64,000 bases of DNA from Rhodoferax antarcticus ANT.BR (GCF_001938565.1 NZ_MSYM01000007.1:62001-126000), one strand, 5' to 3'. Positions 1-10,280 are shown, counted from the first letter of the stretch. Made by a program: numbers and translations. The notes: a model not told the origin generated them from the letters alone.

Positions 1-285
1 GCAAGCCCCATCAGCCCCATCGGGCACCAGCGGCAGGGTGCCGCCCACCAACCACAGGCCCTCTTCACGGGCTGCATGCGCCAAAAACTGCTGGATTGGC
101 CCGTGACCATAGGTCTCGGCAATGGCCAGCTTGTCGGCATCCTGCTTGCCCATCAGGCAAAAGTACTCGGGCAGTACCGCCAACTCGGCGCCCGCTTGCG
201 CTGCCTCACGCAACAACGCACGCGCTTGTTGCAGGTTGGCCTGCAGCTGGGTGCCAGACACCATCTGGATGGCAGCGACTTTCAT
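1..285 (-). CDS. Carbon-nitrogen hydrolase (nitrilase/omega-amidase family), 3' end cut off by the window
   Basis: The first 95 codons are present; the rest lies beyond the window edge. The start is MKVAAIQMVSG, with the nitrilase-superfamily glutamate in AVLPEYF at residue 40 (the first member of the family's Glu-Lys-Cys triad). Lys and Cys would fall outside the window. The family hydrolyses C-N bonds of amides or nitriles, and the beta-proteobacterial gene next to yhdP is usually an amidase of this type. The ATG (283-285) overlaps the stop of the upstream yhdP gene as ATGA, so the two are probably translated together. The substrate cannot be told from this fragment. Confidence 0.85.
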   Translation of the reverse strand, partial: MKVAAIQMVSGTQLQANLQQARALLREAAQAGAELAVLPEYFCLMGKQDADKLAIAETYGHGPIQQFLAHAAREEGLWLVGGTLPLVPDGADGAC

Positions 286-3200
286 GGGGTGGGCTCCTTG
301 TTCGGCTCGGTAATAGTTGCGCCACTGGCCGAGGGTTTGCGTTTGATCTTGGTCACCTGGGGATCAGCCCAGGAGCCGTCAACATGAAACTCCTGGGTGG
401 CGGACTCGGTCAGTGGTCGGCGCAGGAACATCTGCGCCAGAAACGTGCCCAGACCAACCGCCGGGTTGATCACCGTGGCGATCAGTGAGGCGGTGCCGGC
501 ATTGATTTCGGGCACCACCACCACCTTCAGGTCTTGCGTTTCACGGGCGATATCGGCAGAGCCTTCCATCAGCACCGCCGCGTTGACACCTTTCATCTGC
601 AGGTTGTTGGTGCGGGCAATGCCTTTGTCCAGCGTGACATCACCGCGCACAAAGTCAAAGGCAAAACCGTGGCTGAAGACATCGCGAAAATCCAGCACGA
701 GGCGCCTTGGCAAGGCTTGCAGGCTGAGCACACCCAGCAGCTTGGCCAAGCCGGGGTCGGCCTTGAGAAACTGACCCGACGCCACATCCACCGTAAACGC
801 GCCGCCCAGGCTTGGATAGTCCGGCTTGAAGGGCGAACCAATCCACGCAACCTGGCCTTGCATCTTGCCACTAGCGCGGCGGATCACCTCGTTCATGCCA
901 AAGCGGCTGAGCAGCTTGCCACCGTCGGTCATACTGAGCGTGAAATTGAGTACCGTGCGCCGCCGCTCGGCACCGCCTGGCGCTGCGCTCGCCGCCTGGG
1001 CGTTGATGCGGGTCCAGTTGCCCTGCGTGGTCAGGGTCGCCTCAGGGGTGATCAGGTTGAGTTTATTCAGCCGCCACTCGCGCGCGGCACCTGCGCCTGA
1101 AGCCGCTGCGGCGCGGTTGACCGCGTCCACCTCGAGGCGCCCCAGACGCTTGCCGCGCAGCTCAAAGTCGTCCACCACAATATCCAGCGCCGGAATGCTG
1201 GCAGGCTGGGCATCCAGCAAGTCCTCAAACTCGTTGGCTGCGCTGGCTGCCAGCGTCAGACGTGACAGTCGGGCGAAGACGCGACCGCCACTGCCGGCCA
1301 CCGTGCCTTCACTGGGTTGGCGGTATTCCACATAACCACTGAGCTCGCTGGCTTCTACTTCACCGCGCCAAACCTGACCCTCGCGGCGCACACCCAGCAC
1401 CACCCGGCTAAATGCTTGCCCGCCCAGCGTCAGGCTGTCGGTGCGCACCGCCAGGAAGGTGGGCAAATAAGCCAACTCTGGCGCATTACCATTCGCTAGC
1501 ACCGAACCGAGCTGCAGCTGGCCGTTGAGCTGCGGCAGCGCCTCGCTCCAGGCGTCAGCATCGAACTGCCGCAATTTGACCCGGGCGCTGACCCCTTGCG
1601 CGGGTAAGGTAACGGCGTCCAGTTCGCTGGCGCCCAGCATCAGCACACCCCGCAGCACCCGCGGTGTCGCGCGGGACACATCACGCTCGTAAACCACGCG
1701 CGCCAGACCGTCCAAACTGAAGCTTAATTGGTCGCGCAACGCCGGTTTCTGGGCGCTGCCAGCGCTCAGCACGGCGGTCTGGTAGCGCAACGCCAGGCGA
1801 CTTGCGGCATCCTTTTGGAGCGGCGAAGGCAACGTCGATGCCAAACCCTGCAGGTCACTGGTGACCAACGTTTCCATCTGACCACGTTGCCAACCCAAGA
1901 CAACACTGTAAGCCGCCGTGCCGCTGGCAAAAGTCGCCAACCGCGACACCGCGCCCAACTCTTTGGCCTGGCGCAAACCCTCTGCCGTGGCGGCGCCCGT
2001 GACCCGGATCACCCTCGGCGCAGCGCGGGGTGCCCCTGCGTTACCAGCGTTTTCTGCCAAAACCAAACCACCGTCGAGCCGGGCGTCTCCCCCCAGCACT
2101 CGCGCCTGCACACCCGCCAGGCTGAAACCAGTCTCGGTGTAATGAATCACGCCGCGCGCGCGGCCAAGCTTGGGCGTGTCCGGCGTGATTTGCAGGTCAT
2201 TGCCGGCGAGCGCCACGCTCCCCTTGACGGTCGACGACGCAATGCGGGCAATCGGCAACGCCAGTTGCAGCTTGAAATCGGCATTGCCGGCCGCCTCGGC
2301 ACTATCGAGCGCCTGGTTGGTTAGCTCTGCCAACGCCGAGGTTTTGACCACACGCAACGCATCTTTCAAGGGGCCGGTCATCTCAACACTCACCAGCACC
2401 GTGGTCTGCGTGAAGTCCGGTATGTTGACATCTGCCTTGGAAATGTGTAGCGCAGTTCCCTCACCCAGCTTGGCCTGAGCGCCTTGAACCTGCAGTTGCT
2501 GACCAGTGATCACCAGTTTGCCACTGAGGTCACTCAGGATGGGCCAAGGCAACTCCTTCGCCTTTTGCAAACTTCTGGGCAGGTAGGCAAACCGGGCTTG
2601 GCTGACATCGGCCGTTATCCTGAACTCACCTTGCTCTGGGCGTGTGGCGGGCATCTGGTCGATCTCGCCGCGCACCGAAAACTGGACATTTTTAGCGCTA
2701 CCCACCAAAACGGCGTCACGCACATAGTCACGGGCTTGGGCGTCAATCACCAGCGGCAAATACCTATAAACCCGCTGCCCCTCAGCGCGGCTCAGGCTGG
2801 CCTGAACATCCAGCACACCGGGGAAACGGCTGCGCGTAGCTGGCACGCCCACCTCACTGGTATGCCATTTAATATGGGCCTGACCTTCGGCGTCGGCGTT
2901 GCTAAAGCGCAGGTTGGCCACGTCCACGGCAATGTGGTCCTTCACCAGCTTCCAGGTGACATCGGCAGAAAGCTTATGAAGCGGAATCAGCGGCTCCTGA
3001 AAAATCTGGGGGGCTGCCACACTGCCCTGAGACATCGACAACCGGGCCATGCCAGCCCCCTGATCCAGCTCAAACTCTGCATTCAACCCCTGGACACCGG
3101 GCACCTCGCCTACCGGCGCCAGCGTCAGCTGCCGCAACCGTCCCTTCATCTGGTACTGCTCAAGGTTCGCAAGTGGCCCCTGCCAACTGGCGACCAGCGA

Positions 3201-4385
3201 CTCAACCTGTCCTTGCGGTGCAAAGCGCTGCAGCCTTTCGCGCAGTTGTGGCTGAAGTGGCAAGTGGTCAGCAATCTGCGCCAGCGTGGCCAGGTCCAGC
3301 CGTTGCGCCTGTATCTCGCCACGCGCAGCACTGGGCCCCTGCAGCCCCTGGGACATCACCCGCAGATTGCCACCCGACCAGCGCACCCCTTCTGCGGTTT
3401 CAAAGGCCAGCGACGGCGTAGACACCTCGAAACCATCAGCCAGTAAACGCCCGGCCACCCGACCCAGAATTCCTTGCAGGGCCAACGGTTGCAGCCCTGG
3501 GCCGAGCGTCAGCGCGACCTCCGCCAGGGCCAGGTCAGCGGTCACCCCGGTTACTTGCCCCTGGCGCACATCTGCCCAGGCTCGCAAGGCACCGCGCCCT
3601 TGATGCAATTCGAATCCCAAATTGGCAAAGCGGCGCAATTCAGACAGGTCAACCCGCTTGAAGTCGACAAACGCCTGCCCTTCCCAGCGCTGCCATTGGC
3701 CTGCCTGGCGAGCCAGCAGGGGTTGCAAAAATTGCGCTTGCACGCTAAACCGCTCGCCCCAGGACTCCGGCGGTGTCGCGTCAACCCGCAGGTCATGATG
3801 GCGACCCCGATTGCGCGCCACAGCATTCACCTGCTGCAGTGCCAGCGGTGGTGCGTTTCGCAGTTCATCGGTCCACTGCACAGTGGCACCCTGGATGACG
3901 AGCTCCGTTTGCGAGAAAAACCAGTCCAGGGCGTCCTGGTTGCCAGCACTGGGGCCAGACAGATCCTGGCCTGCGACAAAGATGTGACCAGCAGCGTCGC
4001 GCCGAATGTCCAGTTTGGGCTGGTGAATATAAATTTGCTCAAAGCCCAGCCGAACCACAGAACGTGGCGACAAAGTCACCAGCACCTGCGGCAGGCTCAA
4101 GGCAACCCGCCCGGCCGCATCGAGCATTTCCACACCGCCCAGCTCAAACGATGGCATCAAGCCTGCAGAGTGTGCGACCAAGCTGGTCACCCGCACCGGA
4201 ACGCCCACCGCCTTGCTGGCCAGAGCTTGCAGTTGCGGGCGGAAATCACCGATTCGCGGCACAATCCACCAGTGGAGTGCGCCCCAACCTGCCCCCAGAA
4301 GCAGCCAAGCCGACACCGCAACGATCAGCAAAACGCGCGTCGCAGCGGCCCAGGCTCTCAGCACAGTGACGGACAGCGGGAACAA
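282..4385 (-). CDS. yhdP: YhdP family protein (AsmA-like, envelope phospholipid transport)
   Basis: This is a 1367-residue protein with one N-terminal membrane segment (about residues 10-36, rich in Leu/Ala/Trp) followed by a very long periplasmic beta-rich region, as in the YhdP/DUF3971 and AsmA2 family. In E. coli, YhdP, TamB and YdbH span the periplasm and carry phospholipids to the outer membrane. Its length is close to the family norm of about 1270. The near-C-terminal block with QMKGVNAAVLMEGSADI is typical of the AsmA-like end. No ATG is available near the 5' end: the frame opens with TTG at 4385, and GTG at 4364 is an alternative that starts just before the membrane segment. It diverges from glnE with only about 11 bases between the proposed starts, and it is coupled to the downstream nitrilase-family gene by an ATGA overlap. 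Confidence 0.9.
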   Translation of the reverse strand: MFPLSVTVLRAWAAATRVLLIVAVSAWLLLGAGWGALHWWIVPRIGDFRPQLQALASKAVGVPVRVTSLVAHSAGLMPSFELGGVEMLDAAGRVALSLPQVLVTLSPRSVVRLGFEQIYIHQPKLDIRRDAAGHIFVAGQDLSGPSAGNQDALDWFFSQTELVIQGATVQWTDELRNAPPLALQQVNAVARNRGRHHDLRVDATPPESWGERFSVQAQFLQPLLARQAGQWQRWEGQAFVDFKRVDLSELRRFANLGFELHQGRGALRAWADVRQGQVTGVTADLALAEVALTLGPGLQPLALQGILGRVAGRLLADGFEVSTPSLAFETAEGVRWSGGNLRVMSQGLQGPSAARGEIQAQRLDLATLAQIADHLPLQPQLRERLQRFAPQGQVESLVASWQGPLANLEQYQMKGRLRQLTLAPVGEVPGVQGLNAEFELDQGAGMARLSMSQGSVAAPQIFQEPLIPLHKLSADVTWKLVKDHIAVDVANLRFSNADAEGQAHIKWHTSEVGVPATRSRFPGVLDVQASLSRAEGQRVYRYLPLVIDAQARDYVRDAVLVGSAKNVQFSVRGEIDQMPATRPEQGEFRITADVSQARFAYLPRSLQKAKELPWPILSDLSGKLVITGQQLQVQGAQAKLGEGTALHISKADVNIPDFTQTTVLVSVEMTGPLKDALRVVKTSALAELTNQALDSAEAAGNADFKLQLALPIARIASSTVKGSVALAGNDLQITPDTPKLGRARGVIHYTETGFSLAGVQARVLGGDARLDGGLVLAENAGNAGAPRAAPRVIRVTGAATAEGLRQAKELGAVSRLATFASGTAAYSVVLGWQRGQMETLVTSDLQGLASTLPSPLQKDAASRLALRYQTAVLSAGSAQKPALRDQLSFSLDGLARVVYERDVSRATPRVLRGVLMLGASELDAVTLPAQGVSARVKLRQFDADAWSEALPQLNGQLQLGSVLANGNAPELAYLPTFLAVRTDSLTLGGQAFSRVVLGVRREGQVWRGEVEASELSGYVEYRQPSEGTVAGSGGRVFARLSRLTLAASAANEFEDLLDAQPASIPALDIVVDDFELRGKRLGRLEVDAVNRAAAASGAGAAREWRLNKLNLITPEATLTTQGNWTRINAQAASAAPGGAERRRTVLNFTLSMTDGGKLLSRFGMNEVIRRASGKMQGQVAWIGSPFKPDYPSLGGAFTVDVASGQFLKADPGLAKLLGVLSLQALPRRLVLDFRDVFSHGFAFDFVRGDVTLDKGIARTNNLQMKGVNAAVLMEGSADIARETQDLKVVVVPEINAGTASLIATVINPAVGLGTFLAQMFLRRPLTESATQEFHVDGSWADPQVTKIKRKPSASGATITEPNKEPTP

Positions 4386-4396
4386 ATTTTTTGGAA

Positions 4397-7114
4397 ATGA
4401 AGTTGCACAGCAGAATTATGACCCGCACCCTATTGGCCCTGCACTCCCGTTTTGCGCAGCGCGTGCGCCGCCGATACGCGTCACAACTGCACCTGCTGGC
4501 ACCCGGCCTGCCGACCCCGGCGCACCTGAGAACCACTTTTGACGCCTTCCAGGCCGCCGGGCAAGACACCGCCAGCGCGTTGCGCATGACCCGCGCTCTG
4601 GTGCTGGAGCGCCTACTTTGCCTGGATTGCGAAGGTCAGGCTGACTTGGGCGAGGTCACCCAGGCCATGACCGAACTGGCCGAGTTTGCCCTGAACCAGG
4701 CGCTGTCAGAGGTATTGGCAACACTGGACGAGGCGCATGGCGCGCCCCTGACTGACAGCGGCCAGCGGGCCGATTTGTGGATTGTCGGCATGGGCAAGTT
4801 GGGTGCCCGGGAGCTCAATGTCTCCAGCGATATCGATCTGATTTACATCTACGACGAAGACGGCGACACCGCTGGCAACGCCCTGGGGCGTGGTCGCATT
4901 AGCAACCACGAGTATTTTGGCAAGGCGGTACGCGCGGTTTACGCGTTGGTGGGGGAAACCACCGAGCATGGGTTTGTGTTTCGGGTGGACCTGGCGCTGC
5001 GCCCGAACGGTAACTCCGGGCCAGCAGCCGTATCGTTAGACGCGCTGGAACACTACCTGCACGTCCAGGGCCGTGAGTGGGAGCGCTTTGCCTGGCTAAA
5101 AAGCCGCGTCGTGGCACCCTGGGCCAGTGTGCACAGCGGCGCGGTGCTGGCGCTGCGTCAGGTGGTGATGCCCTTCGTTTTTCGGCGCTATCTGGACTAC
5201 AACGTGTTTGACGCGCTGCGGCTGCTGCACCAACAAATTCGCGACCACGCCAACAAGCGCAGCGCGGGCCGCCCGGAGCGCGCCAACGACGTCAAGCTCT
5301 CGCGCGGCGGTATTCGCGAGATCGAATTCATCGTGCAACTGCTGCAAGTGGTGCGCGGCGGTCAATACCCCGAACTCCGCACCCGCCCAACTCTTAGCGC
5401 GCTGCCACGCCTTGTCAAAGCCAACTTGATGGACAGTGACACCGCCCAAGCGCTGGCACAGGCCTACACCTTTTTACGCCAGGTAGAGCACCGCATTCAA
5501 TACCTGGACGACCAGCAAACCCATATCCTGCCCACCCAGGACACCGATCTGGCGTGGATCGCCAGCACCCTGGGTTTTGCCTCACCCCAGCATCTGCTGG
5601 CACAACTTGACAGCCACCGTGAGTTGGTGGCGCAGGAGTTTGACAAACTGCTCGGCGGCGGCGCACCGGTATGCAAAGGCTGCCAGAACGGCAAATCTGC
5701 CGAGTCGGCGGACACCATGAGCGAGCTGTTGCCGCAACTCGGAGACGCTTTTCGCCAACGACTGACCTCCTGGGTGGAACACCCGCGCGTGCTGGCGCTG
5801 CGCGAAGAAGCCCGGGCGCGGCTAATGCGCCTGCTGTCACGCACCGCCCAGTGGGTGCGGGAAAACCGGGTCTCGGAAGCTGCCGCTGTGGGGCTGGTGG
5901 ACTGGATGGAGCCGCTGTTGCGCCGTGAAAGCTACCTGGCGATGTTGCTCGAACGCCCCAATGTGCATGAGCGCCTGTTGCACCTGCTGGGGGCAGCACG
6001 CTGGCCTGCGCGCTATCTGCTGCTGCACCCGGGGGTGATTGACGAACTGGCTGGCGCCACCATGCTGGACGAACGCTTTGATGCCAGCGGCTTTGAAGCC
6101 GAACTGGAACACCGCCACCGGGCGCTGCAGTCTGCTGGCGAAGATGATGAAGAGACCTTGCTGAACCTGCTGCGCCGCGCACACCATGCCGAGGTGTTTC
6201 GCACCTTGGCTCGCGACATTGAAGGCAAACTAACGGTGGAGCAGGTGGCTGATGATTTGAGCGCGCTGGCCGATGTGCTGCTGCGCGTGAGCACCCGCTG
6301 GTGCTGGAGCCGCCTGAAAACAGCCCACTGCCAGCAGCCGCAGTTCGGCATCATCGCTTACGGCAAACTCGGCGGCAAGGAACTGGGCTACGGCAGCGAC
6401 TTGGACCTGGTGTTTGTCTTTGACGACGACGATGACCGCGCCCCCGAGGCCTACGCCAATCTGGTGCGCAAGCTCATCAACTGGCTCACCGTCAAAACCG
6501 GCGAGGGCGATCTGTACGAGATCGACACCGCGCTACGACCCAATGGCAATGCCGGCCTGCTGATCACCAGCTTTTCGTCCTACGCCAATTACCAGCAGCA
6601 ACGCGGCTCCAACACCGCCTGGACCTGGGAGCATCAGGCCATGACCCGGGCACGCTGCGTGCTAGGTGATGCTGAGCTGCGCCAGAGATTTGATGCGGTG
6701 CGCACCGCAGTCATCACCGCTGAGCGCGATGTTGAAGCGCTGCGCCTTGAGATCAGTGCCATGCGCGCGCGCGTTGACAGCGCTCACCCGGTCAAGCCCG
6801 GTGTGTTTGACCTGAAGTTCAGCCAGGGCGGCATGATGGATGCCGAGTTTGTGATGCAATTTCTGGTGCTGTCGCAGTCGCGCCAGCAGCCTGAGCTGAT
6901 GGTCAACGCCGGCAACATTGCCTTGCTGGAGCGCGCCGAAGTGCTGGGGCTACTGCCGCCGGGCATCGGCCATGCGGCAGCCAGCGCTTACCGCACGCTG
7001 CGCCAGGTACAACACCGTGCCCGCCTGAATGAGGCGTCGGGCCAGGTGGGGCCTGATCAGATGCAGACCGAGCGCCAGGCGATTCTGGCCTTGTGGCATG
7101 TGGTGTTTGCCTGA
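4397..7114 (+). CDS. glnE: Bifunctional glutamine synthetase adenylyltransferase / adenylyl-removing enzyme
   Basis: GlnE adds AMP to, or removes it from, glutamine synthetase in response to PII, so it sets ammonia assimilation. Both nucleotidyltransferase halves are visible. The N-terminal adenylyl-removing domain has GMGKLGARELNVSSDIDL at about residues 131-150, and the C-terminal adenylyltransferase domain has YGKLGGKELGYGSDLDLVFV at about 655-675; each has the paired Asp metal ligands (DID, DLD). At about 905 residues the length is normal for the family. The frame is open from a TTG at 4391; ATG 4397 or ATG 4418 are likelier starts and no strong ribosome site separates them. It diverges from yhdP. 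Confidence 0.95.
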   Translation: MKLHSRIMTRTLLALHSRFAQRVRRRYASQLHLLAPGLPTPAHLRTTFDAFQAAGQDTASALRMTRALVLERLLCLDCEGQADLGEVTQAMTELAEFALNQALSEVLATLDEAHGAPLTDSGQRADLWIVGMGKLGARELNVSSDIDLIYIYDEDGDTAGNALGRGRISNHEYFGKAVRAVYALVGETTEHGFVFRVDLALRPNGNSGPAAVSLDALEHYLHVQGREWERFAWLKSRVVAPWASVHSGAVLALRQVVMPFVFRRYLDYNVFDALRLLHQQIRDHANKRSAGRPERANDVKLSRGGIREIEFIVQLLQVVRGGQYPELRTRPTLSALPRLVKANLMDSDTAQALAQAYTFLRQVEHRIQYLDDQQTHILPTQDTDLAWIASTLGFASPQHLLAQLDSHRELVAQEFDKLLGGGAPVCKGCQNGKSAESADTMSELLPQLGDAFRQRLTSWVEHPRVLALREEARARLMRLLSRTAQWVRENRVSEAAAVGLVDWMEPLLRRESYLAMLLERPNVHERLLHLLGAARWPARYLLLHPGVIDELAGATMLDERFDASGFEAELEHRHRALQSAGEDDEETLLNLLRRAHHAEVFRTLARDIEGKLTVEQVADDLSALADVLLRVSTRWCWSRLKTAHCQQPQFGIIAYGKLGGKELGYGSDLDLVFVFDDDDDRAPEAYANLVRKLINWLTVKTGEGDLYEIDTALRPNGNAGLLITSFSSYANYQQQRGSNTAWTWEHQAMTRARCVLGDAELRQRFDAVRTAVITAERDVEALRLEISAMRARVDSAHPVKPGVFDLKFSQGGMMDAEFVMQFLVLSQSRQQPELMVNAGNIALLERAEVLGLLPPGIGHAAASAYRTLRQVQHRARLNEASGQVGPDQMQTERQAILALWHVVFA

Positions 7115-7167
7115 AGCACCGACCTCTTTCTTTGTCCAGTACTTGTTCCCTTTCCAAACTTTTATCC

Positions 7168-7632
7168 ATGTTTAAACCCGCGCCCCTCGTCCTGTCTTTG
7201 CTTGCCTGCAGTGTTTTGCTGGGCGGCTGCAGTGACAACGTCAAAGACACGCACCCGCAACAGCTGGTCAGCCAACGCCAGGCCATCTTCAAAAAAATGA
7301 CCAAAGCGCTGGAGCCGCTGGGGATGGTGGCGCGTGGCCACAAGGATTACGTCAGGGGCGAATTCGTTGTTGGCGCGCAGGAACTCAAAGACCTCTCCAG
7401 CCAACCCTGGGTGTTTTTCACTGCCGACGGCAACTACCCGCCGACCAAGGCCAAACCAGAGGTCTGGAGTCAGCCAGCCGAGTTCAAACAGGCCACTAAC
7501 AATTACTTGGCGACGGTTGACACCTTGGTAGAGGTCTCAGGCAGTGCAGACATGCCAGCCATCAGCGCTGCGGTGGACGCGGTGCAAAAAAGCTGCAAGA
7601 GTTGCCACGACCAGTTCCGCAACGAGCGTTGA
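7168..7632 (+). CDS. Cytochrome c (c'/c-556-like) lipoprotein
   Basis: This 154-residue protein has a lipoprotein signal peptide (LLACSVLLGGC, lipidated Cys at residue 21), so it is probably anchored in the outer or inner membrane facing the periplasm. Near its C-terminus it carries a single haem-attachment motif CKSCH followed by DQFR, the arrangement of the cytochrome c'/c-556 four-helix-bundle family (CxxCH in the last helix). It follows glnE by 53 bases and its stop directly abuts the stop of the convergent GGDEF-EAL gene. The redox partner is unknown. The ATG was chosen because it places the hydrophobic segment at the start; the same frame extends further upstream without a signal-like sequence. 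Confidence 0.8.
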   Translation: MFKPAPLVLSLLACSVLLGGCSDNVKDTHPQQLVSQRQAIFKKMTKALEPLGMVARGHKDYVRGEFVVGAQELKDLSSQPWVFFTADGNYPPTKAKPEVWSQPAEFKQATNNYLATVDTLVEVSGSADMPAISAAVDAVQKSCKSCHDQFRNER

Positions 7633-10272
7633 TCAAGGCGCGGGCGCGCAGGGCAGCCAGCGGACCGCAAACTCCTGCGCGCTGACCGGGTAACCAAACA
7701 GGTAACCTTGGCCTACCTCGGCACCCAGCGCTGCCAAGCGCTCGCGTTGCGGTAGTGTCTCAATGCCTTCGGCCACCAAACTATGACCCAGATCGTGCGC
7801 CATGTCGATGATGGTGCGCACCAGCACCGCGTCGTTGTCGTCGGTCAGCATGCTCGCGACAAAGCTCCGGTCAATCTTGATCACCGACACCGGCAACAGT
7901 CGCAGGTAAGACAGGCTGGAGTAGCCGGTGCCAAAGTCGTCAATCGCCACCGACACGCCCATATCCCGCAGGGCCTGCAGGCGCGCCAGCTGCTCGGGCG
8001 TATGCTCCAGCAGTGCGTCCTCGGTGATTTCCAGCTCCAGCAGATCGGCCTGCAACGCATTTTTGTGCAGCAGGCCGCTAATCTGCGCCAGCAAATCAGG
8101 CTTTTGCAGGTCTGCCACGTTCTGGTTGATGGATAGACGCATCGGGGCCGTCCACAGACCGGCCTGGCACCACTCACCCAGCTGGCGCAGGGCATCCTGC
8201 ATCACCCAATGGTCTAACTCGGTCAGCAGACCGCATTTTTCTGCCAGGCCAATAAACAGACCGGGCAAAGTCAGTCCATGCCCGGGGCGCTCCCAGCGCA
8301 CCAGCGCCTCGGCACCCACCAACTCACCCGTCAGCAGGCTGCATTTGGGCTGGAAATAAACCCTGAATTGCTGCTCGACCAGGCCGTGCGCCAGCTCGGT
8401 CTGGATGTTGAACGCCAGATCCGTACTGGTGCCCATGTCAGCGGTGTAGCTCAGCATGCGGTTACGCCCGCTTAGCTTGGCGCGGTACATGGCCATGTCG
8501 GCACTGCGCAGCAAGGCATCAGGGGTACGGCCGTCTTGCGGGTAAACCGCTGAACCCATGCTGGCCATGGGCCGGTAAGAACTGGCACCGGCCAGCATGA
8601 CCGGCTCACGCAGACGGTTCAGCAGGGTATGCGCCAGCGACTTTGCGCCCTCGCCGCTGGTGCCCGGCAGCAGCACCACAAACTCATCGCCACCGATGCG
8701 TGCCACCGTGTCTTCGTTGCGCACGCCTTGCTGCAGACGCTCAGACACGGTGCGCAGCAAGATGTCTCCCACCAGGTGCCCCAGCGTGTCGTTGACCTCC
8801 TTGAAATGGTCCAGGTCAATGAACAGCAGCGAAAAAACGCTTTGCTGTCGCACGGCATGTGCCACCAGTTGAGCGATGCGATCATTGAACAGATGCCGGT
8901 TGGGCAGGCCGGTGAGCGAGTCATAAGAGGCCTGGCGCTGCAGCGCCAGTTGGGCCTCGTGCAGTTCAGTCACATCGCTTTGCAGGCCGATGTAATGCAA
9001 CACCTGGCCATGCTCATCACACACCGCGTTGATGTTGCACCAGACGGTAAACAATGAGCCGTCGGCGCGGCGGTTGTTGATTTCGCCGGACCAATGGTGT
9101 TTTTGCTGGAGTGATTTCCAGAGCCCCTCATAAAAAGAAACACTGTGCCGCCCAGATTTCAAGATGCGGGTGTTCTGACCCAGCACCGTCTCGAGGCTGA
9201 AACCTGTCATGCGGGAAAAAGCCGGGTTAACACGAATGATCCTGGCCTGGGGGTCGGTGATGATGATGCCTTCATCAGAGCTCATAAACACCGATTCACT
9301 GAGCAAAATTTGCCGCTGGTGATTTTTCAGCGCGCTCACATTGGTGGAAATCCCGCCCACCCCATAGGCTTGCCCCGAGGCGTCAAGCAACGGGAAGCGA
9401 TGCGTCAGAAAGTCTGCCGGGGTGTTGCCGGGCTGCATGTGAATCACCTGCTCGGCAATCATCGGCTGGCGCGTTTGCAGCACTTTTTGGTCCGCCTCGT
9501 TGTGCACAATGGCATCGTGCAGCGACATGAAATCCTCACGCCGCTGCCCCACCACCTGCGCTCGCGCGCGCTGCATAAAACTCAGCACGGCCTGGTTGGC
9601 CAGCAGCATGCGGCCGTCGGTTCCGGTAGCGAAAATGAAATTGTCTGTTGCATCCAGCAGCGCGTTAAAAAGCCGCTGTTCTTTGTCACGCGCTTGCTCC
9701 ACACTGCGGTCCACCAGCAGCAGCAAGATACGTCTGTCGAGCTTGTAGTCGATCGACAAACCAATCAAATGGGCATCAAATACCTGGGTGGGTGGGTCCT
9801 TGGTCAGCAGCTGCACCCGCTCCAGCACCTGCGTCTGGCCCGGCATGACATCACGCAGCGCCACATACACCCGCGCGCGGTCCGGCTTGCTCAGGCGGCG
9901 CCAAAAGCGCCCATCAACGCCGGCAAAACCGTCGCTGACACCCAGCAGGGCAGAGGCCAGCTCGTTAGACTCATCCACCATGCCTTTGGTATCAAGCACC
10001 AAGGCGGGCAGGGGCATTTGGTCAAACAGGGTGCTGTAGCTGCGCTGCGCCTGCTCGGCGGTCATCTGTGCGGCGCGCAACTCGTCGTTTTGCAGTTCCA
10101 GCTCGACTTGGTAAATGCGCAGGTCTTCCAACAGTCTGGTGACCTCTACAGCCTCGGCGCGGTTGAGTGTGTCACTCTCCTGGTACTGTCCAAGCACCTT
10201 TCGGGCACGCTCTTTCAGCGCTTGCAGGCGCTCGGTTTTCTTCTGGGTTGACTCTTGCTGCGGCGAACTCAC
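7633..10272 (-). CDS. PAS-containing GGDEF-EAL cyclic-di-GMP turnover protein
   Basis: This 879-residue cytoplasmic protein begins with a helical stretch, then at least two or three PAS modules (one clear at about residues 330-440, with ITDPQARIIRVNPAFSRMTGF-like sequence), then GGDEF (YDSLTGLPNRHLFNDR; signature IGGDEFVVLLPG intact) and a C-terminal EAL domain (GAEALVRWERPGHG; DDFGTGYSSLSYL; KIDRSFV). Both the cyclase and phosphodiesterase signatures look intact, so which activity dominates cannot be read off. The start is GTG. It lies 8 bases downstream of the CheB-CheR-PAS gene on the same strand, which suggests one transcript and coupling of sensory methylation to cyclic-di-GMP. Confidence 0.92.
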   Translation of the reverse strand: MSSPQQESTQKKTERLQALKERARKVLGQYQESDTLNRAEAVEVTRLLEDLRIYQVELELQNDELRAAQMTAEQAQRSYSTLFDQMPLPALVLDTKGMVDESNELASALLGVSDGFAGVDGRFWRRLSKPDRARVYVALRDVMPGQTQVLERVQLLTKDPPTQVFDAHLIGLSIDYKLDRRILLLLVDRSVEQARDKEQRLFNALLDATDNFIFATGTDGRMLLANQAVLSFMQRARAQVVGQRREDFMSLHDAIVHNEADQKVLQTRQPMIAEQVIHMQPGNTPADFLTHRFPLLDASGQAYGVGGISTNVSALKNHQRQILLSESVFMSSDEGIIITDPQARIIRVNPAFSRMTGFSLETVLGQNTRILKSGRHSVSFYEGLWKSLQQKHHWSGEINNRRADGSLFTVWCNINAVCDEHGQVLHYIGLQSDVTELHEAQLALQRQASYDSLTGLPNRHLFNDRIAQLVAHAVRQQSVFSLLFIDLDHFKEVNDTLGHLVGDILLRTVSERLQQGVRNEDTVARIGGDEFVVLLPGTSGEGAKSLAHTLLNRLREPVMLAGASSYRPMASMGSAVYPQDGRTPDALLRSADMAMYRAKLSGRNRMLSYTADMGTSTDLAFNIQTELAHGLVEQQFRVYFQPKCSLLTGELVGAEALVRWERPGHGLTLPGLFIGLAEKCGLLTELDHWVMQDALRQLGEWCQAGLWTAPMRLSINQNVADLQKPDLLAQISGLLHKNALQADLLELEITEDALLEHTPEQLARLQALRDMGVSVAIDDFGTGYSSLSYLRLLPVSVIKIDRSFVASMLTDDNDAVLVRTIIDMAHDLGHSLVAEGIETLPQRERLAALGAEVGQGYLFGYPVSAQEFAVRWLPCAPAP

Positions 10273-10280
10273 GTCTTACC

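Noticed and set aside
2484..3446. Long plus-strand open frame (320 codons) inside yhdP
   Set aside because: It is antisense to a well-supported gene and has no domain-like sequence; long antisense frames are common at high GC.
9145..10251. Long plus-strand frame (368 codons) antisense to the GGDEF-EAL gene
   Set aside because: A composition artefact of high-GC coding DNA; His/Gln/Arg-rich with no motif.
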